In this document: positions 1-6,236 of the stretch, piece after piece
How positions within the stretch are numbered: the first letter of the stretch is position 1
Layout: every line of letters begins with the position of its first letter
Assembly (NCBI GenBank): GCA_949289145.1
Contig: CASEML010000118.1
Location: 1 to 37,196, forward strand
Direction of reading: 5' to 3'
DNA from: an uncultured Eubacteriales bacterium
GTDB taxonomy: Bacteria > Bacillota > Clostridia > Lachnospirales > Lachnospiraceae
Length of the DNA: 37,196 nucleotides
The notes under the pieces: generated by a model
The model's database searches: none
Told to the model about the DNA's origin: nothing
The model's input: the letters and a program-made list of their open reading frames with translations, nothing else
Program-made: the position numbers and the translations under genes

Positions 1-351
1 ATCAGTCGGCTCAAACATTACCCATTTCCCGTCACGATAAATTGTTGCCTCATCATATTGTCTGCAAACAGAATCAGAAAGAGTTGCCCTTATCTCCTCA
101 AATTTTGCTCTTTCATCTTTTCCAAAGATAATCATAAATCCAAGGCTATTCTTTTTCGCATATAGACTGCAAAGCGTTTTACCGCCTCTGCGGTACTTAT
201 ATTCATAAACCCAGTTCTTACCGCCTGTATTCCATAGCCGTTCCATATCATATTTTTCATCAATCGCTGAACACAGCTCTTGCCAGACTGCAAACAAAGG
301 GTGTCCGAGCAATTCAGTCATAATTGACTGAGTAGGAGTATTTTCAAGCAT
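1..351 (-). CDS. DUF3788 family protein, 3' end outside the window
   Basis: The frame is open from an ATG at 351 to the window edge, giving 117 residues without a stop; DUF3788 proteins are around 140 residues, so a short C-terminal part is missing. The start follows a good ribosome site (GGAGG, 7 bases before ATG). Visible sequence includes HPLFAVWQELCSAIDEKYDM near the N-terminus, then WVYEYKYRRGGKTLC and GFMIIFGKDERAKFEE, which fit the DUF3788 pattern as I remember it. No catalytic motif, signal peptide or membrane segment is seen, so it should be cytoplasmic. It is the last visible gene of the leftward operon, 28 bases after the HEAT-repeat gene. Its function is unknown. Confidence 0.75.
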   Translation of the reverse strand, partial: MLENTPTQSIMTELLGHPLFAVWQELCSAIDEKYDMERLWNTGGKNWVYEYKYRRGGKTLCSLYAKKNSLGFMIIFGKDERAKFEEIRATLSDSVCRQYDEATIYRDGKWVMFEPTD

Positions 352-379
352 TGTGTTCCCTCCGCATAACAGTATTTGT

Positions 380-1003
380 TTATGACTTGTTCAGATACGC
401 ACTTGCTAATTTATGTACCTGTTTTATTTCTTTTGACGATAAATCCCATTGCTTCAGTTCATTGGAAACCAGTTCAGGATATTTTTTGCTTATATCTTTC
501 AAAGCGTTTCCTATTGATTTTCGTACATACTCGCTTTCATCATCTTTAAGAGAAGATAAAAGCTGTACTGCCATCTGCGGATGCTCTTTAAAATAAGGGC
601 GGCTTGTCCAAATTCTCAATCCTTCTGATGCAGCTCTCCTTGTATTGGCACAACCACTTTTCAGCCATTCCTTAATAACCGGAATTGCTGTTTCATATCC
701 TATAATTTTACAGTAATTATCAAATGCCATTGCAAGAATTTCCTGCACCTTCCAGCTTTTGTGCTGACTCACAGTATCTTTCAGAAATAATAATGCGCTT
801 GTGTTTTCACAAGCTGCATATCCCACCAAGAAAACGCCGACTTCCTGTATCTGAAAATTATCTGACTGATATAACTCCAATCCCATAGTGAAGCATTCAT
901 CAAGTGAGTGCTGCTTGTAATAACTTTCTGCTTCCTGTTTTACAAGTTTTAGACTATCTTTTTCAGGTATGACTTCTTTCAAATGTGCTGTAAAATTTTC
1001 CAT
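380..1003 (-). CDS. AlkD-like HEAT-repeat protein (DNA alkylation repair family)
   Basis: About 207 all-helical residues. The stretch TRRAASEGLRIWTSRPYF, followed by LKDDESEYVRKSIGNALKDI, is typical of the AlkD-type DNA alkylation repair family, in which HEAT-like helix pairs wrap DNA. Classical AlkD removes 3- and 7-alkylpurines using aromatic and acidic side chains; many Clostridial members of this short subgroup have unproven activity, so glycosylase function is inferred only from the fold. Start choice: an ATG at 1012 overlaps the upstream stop codon (TAATG) but lies only 2 bases after AAAGGG, whereas the ATG at 1003 is 11 bases after it. I take 1003, but coupled initiation at 1012 (three more residues) is possible. 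Part of the seven-gene operon. Confidence 0.75.
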   Translation of the reverse strand: MENFTAHLKEVIPEKDSLKLVKQEAESYYKQHSLDECFTMGLELYQSDNFQIQEVGVFLVGYAACENTSALLFLKDTVSQHKSWKVQEILAMAFDNYCKIIGYETAIPVIKEWLKSGCANTRRAASEGLRIWTSRPYFKEHPQMAVQLLSSLKDDESEYVRKSIGNALKDISKKYPELVSNELKQWDLSSKEIKQVHKLASAYLNKS

Positions 1004-1011
1004 TATGTACA

Positions 1012-1344
1012 TTACCCTTTCAAATTTTCCAAAGCAGCTGGGTTGTTTTCGAGGATTGCCCCAATAGTGGGGCAGGTTTCTAATTCCGAACAGTCACCGC
1101 AGGTGGAAACGCCTTTATTTAGCGCACACTTACGAATCCCACACAGGCTATCGCAAAAAACAGTTTTTGACCCATTCATACGACAACCCTCACAGTTAAT
1201 ATGTTCCGGCAGAATAGGAGCATTGTTTAACTCTGCCCACAGCTTCGCCGTTTTCTCCCGCAAAGACTGATCGTCATTGACAGTCGCTATGTATGCATCG
1301 CATTTTTCGCAGTCCAACCCGCAGTATCCGATCATATCTTTCAT
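1012..1344 (-). CDS. DUF3795 family cysteine-rich protein
   Basis: A 110-residue protein with cysteines in pairs: CGLDCEKCDAYIA near the N-terminus, CEGCRMNG in the middle, then CDSLCGIRKCALNKG, CGDC and CPTIG. This spacing is characteristic of DUF3795 and suggests zinc or another metal bound by cysteines; the metal and the function are not known. AGGAGG lies 10 bases upstream of the ATG. It is 21 bases downstream of the DUF4177 gene, and its stop codon overlaps a possible start of the HEAT-repeat gene, so the two are probably translated together. Confidence 0.85.
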   Translation of the reverse strand: MKDMIGYCGLDCEKCDAYIATVNDDQSLREKTAKLWAELNNAPILPEHINCEGCRMNGSKTVFCDSLCGIRKCALNKGVSTCGDCSELETCPTIGAILENNPAALENLKG

Positions 1345-1365
1345 AGGTTACATTCCTCCTGTCTT

Positions 1366-1548
1366 TTACTCTTCATCATCAACTTCACGCTCAAAGATCG
1401 AATACTTCCAGTCATCAGTTCCGAAAATCAAACGCCAGCCCTGTTTTCCATATTCATTGAGCTTCTCAATATACCGATCCAGCTTAATATGAACATTAAA
1501 TGATGGCTCTGCGCTTAAATCAACTGTCATATACTCATACTTCTTCAT
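1366..1548 (-). CDS. DUF4177 family small protein
   Basis: Sixty residues beginning MKKYEYMTVDL and containing LNEYGKQGWRLIFG. The pattern 'YEY..v.....l...LNe.G..GWel' is the hallmark of DUF4177, a small cytoplasmic beta-alpha domain of unknown function that often occurs alone. No signal peptide or membrane helix. It lies 28 bases downstream of the SRPBCC gene and 21 bases upstream of the DUF3795 gene, inside the leftward operon. Confidence 0.75.
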   Translation of the reverse strand: MKKYEYMTVDLSAEPSFNVHIKLDRYIEKLNEYGKQGWRLIFGTDDWKYSIFEREVDDEE

Positions 1549-1576
1549 AACAAACCGTCTTCCTATATATAAGTCT

Positions 1577-1972
1577 TTATGAAAAATTTTTCATTATATC
1601 CGCAACAAACTGTGTCTGCTGCTTTCTCAAATACGATTTCACAAAAGGCTTCAGCAGCCATTTCTTCGCTTTCACTTGTTCCGTAAAATCTATCTCTGTT
1701 TCATCGCCTTTGGCAGTGAAAATGCCAGTCCAATGACCTGTCATATTGCTGTTTTCCATATCAAATTCCCAGCGTCTGTATGGCTCAACAAGCGTCACAG
1801 TGAATGTCGTAGGGTAGCCATCTTTGGTATATTCGACAAATTGCTTGTCGCTTATAATTTCTGTTTTACTCAGGTCGCTTCTCCAAGCTCCGTAATTTTC
1901 AATATCCAACACCAGCTCCCACACTTTTTGAAGTTCGCCGGGGATTAGCGCTTTTATATTTGAAACTGCCAT
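1577..1972 (-). CDS. SRPBCC (START/polyketide-cyclase-like) family protein
   Basis: A 131-residue single domain. The N-terminus runs 'IPGELQKVWELVLDIENYGAWRSDL', the typical SRPBCC opening where the first strand and helix lead to the N-Y-x-x-W motif, followed by beta strands (WEFDMENSNMTGHWTGIF, ETEIDFTEQV) and a C-terminal helix. This helix-grip fold forms a hydrophobic cavity and binds lipid-like or aromatic small molecules; the ligand cannot be deduced. The ribosome site is GGAGGAG just before the ATG. It sits 17 bases after the flavin-reductase-like gene and is co-transcribed with it. Confidence 0.85.
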   Translation of the reverse strand: MAVSNIKALIPGELQKVWELVLDIENYGAWRSDLSKTEIISDKQFVEYTKDGYPTTFTVTLVEPYRRWEFDMENSNMTGHWTGIFTAKGDETEIDFTEQVKAKKWLLKPFVKSYLRKQQTQFVADIMKNFS

Positions 1973-1989
1973 TTTTGCTCCTCCTTAAA

Positions 1990-2637
1990 TCAGTCGTATT
2001 TCTCAATATGCACGGTGGCAATCGCAGACTGATTCGGCTCTCCAGTAACAAGGTCTTGTGGTGCAGGAATTAACATCATAAATCCGTCTTTGCCATATCT
2101 TGGTTTATACCCTTGTGCATACGCTTCTTCCACAGAGATGTGCTGTACCTGACCGATTACCATAGCCGTAATACCCGTACCGCTTAAATCCTGTATTTCT
2201 TTCAGAGTACATTCCAACGTGAGAAACGCTTCGCTAATCGCAGGTGCGTGAATGGTTTTTGCGTTTGAAACACTAAAACCGCCTGCGGCAAATTCGTCAT
2301 CGTCCCATTCATTTTGATGAATGGTATTTACCAACTTGTCATAGCAGCTTATCGGGAGAAAGTTAATGCAAAAGCATTTTTCTCTTTGAATATTGGCATA
2401 GGTGTGGGTATGCTGATACAGGTTGCCCATCACAGCGAAAAAAGCTGTCTTATCTCCGTGAAAACAACTCCACGAATGAAAACACACATTTGGTTTCCCA
2501 TTCTCTTTCCAAGTCGTAATAGCAAAGAGAACGGTCGGTATTCCTGCCGTTACTTCAAAGTGAGAGAACAGCTCAAATTCTTCCGGATAAGCTGACTTAA
2601 AATACTGAGGGAAATCCTTTTCAACCTCGATCTTCAT
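1990..2637 (-). CDS. Flavin reductase-like (FMN-binding split-barrel) protein
   Basis: A 215-residue protein resembling the flavin reductase-like / flavoredoxin family. Visible landmarks are a strand region VLFAITTWKENGKPNVCFHS, the phosphate-loop area HGDKTAFFAVMGN, the segment REKCFCINFLP ('nIrenk.f.vN'-type motif of the FMN-binding split barrel), and a late block LECTLKEIQDL with MVIGQVQHI. Such proteins bind FMN and act as NAD(P)H:flavin reductases or electron carriers; the partner here is unknown. A cytoplasmic location is expected. It lies between the nucleoside phosphorylase (22 bases) and the SRPBCC gene (17 bases), suggesting a joint redox or small-molecule role for the operon. Confidence 0.8.
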   Translation of the reverse strand: MKIEVEKDFPQYFKSAYPEEFELFSHFEVTAGIPTVLFAITTWKENGKPNVCFHSWSCFHGDKTAFFAVMGNLYQHTHTYANIQREKCFCINFLPISCYDKLVNTIHQNEWDDDEFAAGGFSVSNAKTIHAPAISEAFLTLECTLKEIQDLSGTGITAMVIGQVQHISVEEAYAQGYKPRYGKDGFMMLIPAPQDLVTGEPNQSAIATVHIEKYD

Positions 2638-2659
2638 AGCTGTGCTACCCCTTTCGTAG

Positions 2660-3427
2660 TTACAGTTTTTTTACAGCTTCGATTGCAATACGGAGCAATT
2701 TATATCGTATATTCTCTTGAGTATTCCAGTTTCGGGAATCCCAATCATCGCCGCTTACATCATCGCCCGCATATAGTAACTGCGCTAGTGGAATATTATA
2801 ATAGTGAGATACAGCAAAAAAGGCAGCCGCTTCCATTTCCACCGTAATACACCCTTCGTTTCGTCTGTACTCAATCATATCTGGAGTTTCCCGGTATATA
2901 GCATCACTTGTCCATGTCTTTCCTGTTTTGAATGGAATTTCCATTTCTTTTAAGTATGTAATAACTTTCTCAACAGTCTCTTTATGGCATTCTATTTCAC
3001 GGGAAGGTTTCAAGTAATGATAAGAGGTTCCTTCATCTCGAACAGCAGCGACCGGAACAACGATCTCTCCAACCTTGCTTTCATTCGTCAAGGCACCTGC
3101 TCCGCCGCAGACGATAAACGTTTCACATCCCATTGCATGTAATTCTTCAAATGCCACTGCTGCACCCGGCCCACCGCAAAGTGCCATTGTAATACAAAGT
3201 CTTTCTGTATCCGTGACATATTCATAAATCGGTATGTCAAACACTTCTGAGGTAAGATAACCAATAATCGACAGTTTGTTTTCCTCTACAAATCGCTCTA
3301 ATTCCCTTCGCAGGTAGGTAATCACACATTTTTTCGGAAGAGTTTTCGTCAAAAAACTCGTTGGGCGAATGATAGGATTTTTATTTGTATCAAACTCACA
3401 TATAGGATATTGATTTTTCGCAATCAT
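2660..3427 (-). CDS. Nucleoside phosphorylase (PNP/UDP family)
   Basis: A 255-residue member of the PNP_UDP_1 family, which cleaves a nucleoside with phosphate to base plus pentose-1-phosphate. Visible motifs: glycine-rich phosphate-binding part ALCGGPGAAVAFEEL and CGGAGAL, and the signature CITVEMEAAAFFAVSHY, where the Met-Glu pair contacts ribose. An acidic loop (GDDVSGDDWDSRNW) follows. The substrate (uridine, purine nucleoside or other) is not clear. The reading frame extends upstream to a TTG, but the TTG overlaps the ribosome site; GGAGG is followed by TTAAAT and ATG at 3427, so I place the start there. It is the first gene of the seven-gene operon, about 90 bases downstream of its promoter. 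Confidence 0.88.
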   Translation of the reverse strand: MIAKNQYPICEFDTNKNPIIRPTSFLTKTLPKKCVITYLRRELERFVEENKLSIIGYLTSEVFDIPIYEYVTDTERLCITMALCGGPGAAVAFEELHAMGCETFIVCGGAGALTNESKVGEIVVPVAAVRDEGTSYHYLKPSREIECHKETVEKVITYLKEMEIPFKTGKTWTSDAIYRETPDMIEYRRNEGCITVEMEAAAFFAVSHYYNIPLAQLLYAGDDVSGDDWDSRNWNTQENIRYKLLRIAIEAVKKL

Positions 3428-3520
3428 ATTTAACCTCCGCAAATCACCGCTCGCTTAGTCCATAGTATCTTCTGATATTGACTCGCAAATATCGGAAAGA
3501 TCGCACTCCAAGTTTACTTC

Positions 3521-3549
3521 ATATTATATCAGATCAAAATATAAGTCAA
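3521..3549 (-). promoter_or_regulatory. Sigma-A-type promoter of the seven-gene operon
   Basis: Reading leftward: -35 TTGACT (3544-3549), 17-base spacer, -10 TAATAT (3521-3526). Position and orientation fit transcription of the nucleoside phosphorylase and the six genes behind it. The next 300 bases upstream contain no gene of this operon. Confidence 0.7.
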
Positions 3550-3628
3550 AAAAAACATTTGGAAGTGCTATTCCTGTCAAAAAAGATATAATGTAAAGTA
3601 GGGAAGACTTGTATCCCCGCCTTTATGT

Positions 3629-3934
3629 CTAACTTTGATGTGTAGAAAAGAAGCATCCGTAGTCATACATTTTCATACTCATATATCTCCCGATTTCCAG
3701 TAAATTATCAATAATTATATCTACATCTTGATCGTCTGAATCCGGTTTGCCTAATCGTTGACAAAGTCTTTCATAAGCATCAAGCATCCCGGCATAAAGT
3801 TCATAACAGGGTTTTCCTTCCTCATATTCATTCTCTATGTATTTGCTCTCTTCTACCGGAAAATGCTCCAAATCAAGGGAACCGTTGGCCAAATCGTAAA
3901 TTAAAGTTTTGAATTCTGTTCTTTGCTTATCCAT
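3629..3934 (-). CDS. Small hypothetical protein after XRE regulator
   Basis: I do not recognise this protein with certainty. From the ATG at 3934 it has 101 residues, acidic and helical, with conserved-looking features 'YELYAGMLDAYERLCQ' and a C-terminal 'NLLEIGRYMSMKMYDYG'; the last block resembles small Lachnospiraceae proteins of the DUF6809 type. GGAG lies 7 bases before this ATG. The frame is also open to an ATG at 4039 that overlaps the regulator's stop codon (ATGA); using it would add 35 residues including a hydrophobic stretch (CFFFLLTTLFSAGKVF), which would imply a membrane anchor. The lack of a ribosome site for that start makes me prefer 3934. It probably shares a transcript with the XRE regulator. 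Confidence 0.55.
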   Translation of the reverse strand: MDKQRTEFKTLIYDLANGSLDLEHFPVEESKYIENEYEEGKPCYELYAGMLDAYERLCQRLGKPDSDDQDVDIIIDNLLEIGRYMSMKMYDYGCFFSTHQS

Positions 3935-4035
3935 CACTTTACTCCATTCCGTAGTCAAGAATACTTTTCCGGCGCTAAAAAGTGTTGTCAGCAGAAAAAA
4001 GAAACAGTCCATTATCGGTAAATAGAACTGCTTCC

Positions 4036-4359
4036 TCATTTCTTTTTAAGACTTCGAATAAACTGTAACAGAATTCTTCTCTCTTCAGTCCCTAATTTAT
4101 CCCACGTCTCAATAATTTCTTTTTGCTCTTGTGTTAAATCCGGTCGTTTACCCTCTCCAGCAAAGAATTGCGCCATCGTGATACCAAATGCATCACAAAT
4201 TCTTTCCAGCGTAAGCACGGTCGGCATGCTTTTCATATTCATAATATTACCTAGTGCCGTTTGTGACATCCCGGTCAGCTGGGAAAGCCGATACTTTGTT
4301 ACTTTATGTTTAACACACAATTCTTTTACCCTTGTGGAAACATACTCTTCTATACGCAA
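4036..4359 (-). CDS. XRE-family transcriptional regulator
   Basis: A 107-residue cytoplasmic DNA-binding protein. Residues about 8-63 form a Cro/C1-type helix-turn-helix (TKYRLSQLTGMSQTALGNIM, then TLERICDAFGITMAQFF); the remainder (TQEQKEIIETWDKLGTEERRILLQFIRSLKK) is a short helical tail of the kind used for dimerisation. The start is TTG at 4359, supported by AGAGGTG 8 bases upstream; no closer ATG has a ribosome site. Such lone regulators usually repress their own promoter or guard an accessory gene, and this one overlaps or closely precedes the small hypothetical gene to its left. A short dyad at 4455-4466 in front of it could be its operator. Confidence 0.88.
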   Translation of the reverse strand: MRIEEYVSTRVKELCVKHKVTKYRLSQLTGMSQTALGNIMNMKSMPTVLTLERICDAFGITMAQFFAGEGKRPDLTQEQKEIIETWDKLGTEERRILLQFIRSLKKK

Positions 4360-4454
4360 GTAAAATACACCTCTCTTCTAACCCATATACAATCATTGTA
4401 CTGATAAATTAGAAGATTTATTAGAGCTGTATCGCTTGACTATAATACTCCACT

Positions 4455-4466
4455 ATACTTTAGTAT
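4455..4466. promoter_or_regulatory. Possible operator dyad upstream of XRE gene
   Basis: ATACT-TT-AGTAT, perfect five-base arms around two bases, about 95 bases upstream of the regulator start, with a TATTAT-like -10 a few bases downstream in the leftward direction. Autorepression by the XRE protein is inference only. The surrounding region 4360-4724 (365 bases) otherwise holds only one doubtful small reading frame. Confidence 0.25.
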
Positions 4467-4542
4467 TCAGGTAAAAAAATTAGACCTCAGCAGTTCTTAT
4501 TTAATTGCGATATCTGTTTCTATAATCTATTCCTTATACCGA

Positions 4543-4623
4543 TCACCTCTTTTCCTCTTCAATAGCAAGCATAGCATTTATTCTTTTTCTATGCAACAAA
4601 ATCTTATCAACAAATAATGACAT
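4543..4623 (-). CDS. Possible 26-residue small protein
   Basis: ATG at 4623 is preceded by GGAGGGG (11 bases away) and opens a frame of 26 codons (MSLFVDKILLHRKRINAML, then a glutamate/lysine-rich tail), ending in TGA at 4543. It lies between the SymE-like gene and the XRE regulator, both on the same strand. The peptide is basic in the middle and has no membrane segment. The only evidence is the ribosome site and position, so it may be chance. Confidence 0.25.
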   Translation of the reverse strand: MSLFVDKILLHRKRINAMLAIEEEKR

Positions 4624-4724
4624 ATACTCAAAGCCCCTCCACAATAAAATTACTGGAAGATGCTTTAAAACTCGCACTTGCAATTATTCTCCGTTATTTG
4701 CTGATAGATATGAATGCCTCATTT

Positions 4725-4907
4725 TTATAAATTCTTATCAGCTTTAATCACTATGGTTCCATTATCACATTCCAGAGTGATACGGTTCCCAACTTCAAAA
4801 CCAGCTTTCTTGAGCCACTGCCCCTTAAGAATAATTGTGGGAGTCTCTTTATATTTATATCCGGACTGTCCATATACTTTCAAATTATGTTTCTTTTTGT
4901 CTCTCAT
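4725..4907 (-). CDS. symE: SymE-like protein (AbrB/SpoVT-fold toxin family)
   Basis: Sixty residues: RDKKKHNLKVYGQSGYKY, then ETPTIILKGQWLKKAGFEVG, then a short strand pair ending in IVIKADKNL. The blocks 'lkV.gqsgyky...P.iiLkGkWLeeaGFe.G' are the SymE signature; SymE of Escherichia coli is an SOS-induced protein with an AbrB-type fold, reported to act on RNA and/or the nucleoid and held down by the antisense RNA SymR. Whether this homologue is toxic is unknown. The start is ATG 4907 after AAAGGAG (4 bases); the frame remains open 18 codons further upstream, without a ribosome site. It stands alone, close to the broken comM gene. No antisense RNA could be identified by eye. Confidence 0.8.
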   Translation of the reverse strand: MRDKKKHNLKVYGQSGYKYKETPTIILKGQWLKKAGFEVGNRITLECDNGTIVIKADKNL

Positions 4908-5004
4908 ATTTCTCCTTTTGCTGTATTTTATATTCGCCAAATGGTTAAGACATTTTGCCAAAAAATAGGAGTTCCGCTAAATGGTTCTGTTCACCGCTGA
5001 GTCT

Positions 5005-5094
5005 AAATCTACATATAGGGGGTACATATTTTTAGAAAAACACATATCTTGAGAATACTTTTCTTCAAAACTTCACCCCGTAAATGTAGATTTT
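5005..5094. repeat. Imperfect 19-base inverted repeat near island edge
   Basis: AAATCTACATATAGGGGGT at 5005-5023 is matched in inverse orientation by 5075-5094 (reverse complement AAAATCTACATTTACGGGGT), with a 51-base AT-rich spacer. It occupies the gap of 226 bases between the SymE-like gene and the comM remnant. It may be an element end, a structured RNA or a recombinase site; nothing decides between these. Confidence 0.5.
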
Positions 5095-5133
5095 ATAAGG
5101 GTTTTTAATCCAAAATTCGCAGAAACCCCGTGT

Positions 5134-6105
5134 TTACGCCACTTTCACGGCTCCATTTTTGCAACCACAATATCTTGTGGTCGTTCCACCGGTGAATAAG
5201 ACACCTCTGTGCGCCAAACTAATCATTCCGGGTTTTGGAATTTTCCCGCCTCCCGCAAGAGCATAAGGAGAACTAGTGTGATGAGGCTGCAGGAATGGTC
5301 TGGTATCCAACAACGGGACGTTTTTCGGCAATACTCCAGCAATGCTGTGTATCTTTGTAATAGAAAAACTTTCTTCCATAGTCAACGGCGGCAAAATATA
5401 CGGCAGTCGCTTTGCAAGCATAGATTTTCCCGTTCCCGGCGGTCCGATCAACAATATATTATGACGCCCCGCCGCTGCGATTTCCATTGCACGCTTAGCT
5501 CTCACCTGTCCTCTGATATCGGCAAAATCATACTCGCACCTTTTTCCCTGAGCAAAAACCATATTCATATCTACAGACTGGACAGGCATTTTCTCCTTGT
5601 GTTTTAAAAATTCCAGCATCTCCAAAATATGTCCTACACCTATTACTTTGATTCCCGCCACAACAGCTCCTTCCTTTGCATTTTCCTTAGGAACCACACA
5701 ATACTCCATTCCCTGCTCTCTGGCATGAAGGGTCATTGCCAGCACACCGCAAATTCCGTTCACTTCTCCATTCAGACTTAATTCTCCCGCCATAAAGACT
5801 CCCTGCAGTTCTTTCGCTTCCACCTGCCCTAAGGATGCCAGCACTACCGCCGCAATAGGCAAGTCAAAGGCTGTTCCTGATTTCCGCATATCTGCCGGCC
5901 ATAGATTTACGGTAATTCTTTTTGCTGGTATCTGCACTCCCGTATTTCGTATGGCACTTTTTACACGTTCTGCCGCTTCCTTTACTTCACTTCCCAAAAA
6001 TCCTACCATGGAAAATAACGGAAGCCCCGGGCTGATATCAGCCTCCACATGAACACTCCTACATTCCATACCATTGATTGCACCTGATAAAATTGTACTA
6101 AACAA
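5134..6105 (-). pseudogene. comM: comM/yifB Mg-chelatase-like AAA+ ATPase, 3'-truncated
   Basis: Residues 1-303 match the YifB/ComM family: N-terminal Lon-protease-like domain (LPLFSMVGFLGSEVKEAAER, LSLNGEVNGICGVLAM), then the AAA+ module with Walker A IGPPGTGKSMLAKRLP and the diagnostic HHTSSPYALAGGGKIPKPG. After ISLAHRGVLF, where family members continue with the Walker B residues LDELPEF, the sequence changes to about 20 unrelated residues and a stop. Intact proteins have about 500 residues, so Walker B, sensor and C-terminal domains (around 190 residues) are absent and the ATPase cannot work. ComM is a branch-migration helicase used in natural transformation. The start is TTG at 6105 behind AGGAGG. 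The join at about 5194 is followed by a hairpin dyad (ACCACAA, 4 bases, TTGTGGT). Confidence 0.88.
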
Positions 6106-6173
6106 AATTCCTCCTATCTTTCAGTTTTATTTCCTCTATGGATTATTCGGCGAACTGCCGCTTCAGATTTCAG

Positions 6174-6203
6174 AATAAAAAACATACCGAGTTTTTCGGT
6201 ATG
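6174..6203 (-). terminator. Rho-independent terminator of the helicase operon
   Basis: Leftward reading gives CATACCGA, a five-base loop, TCGGTATG, then TTTTTTA, 35 bases after the helicase stop. Perfect eight-base stem. Confidence 0.85.
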
Positions 6204-6236
6204 TTAATTATATCTTATGCACAAGTAATTTGCAAT

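Noticed and set aside
3428-3442. Longer start of the nucleoside phosphorylase (TTG at 3442)
   Set aside because: The extra codons are the ribosome site itself (CGGAGG).
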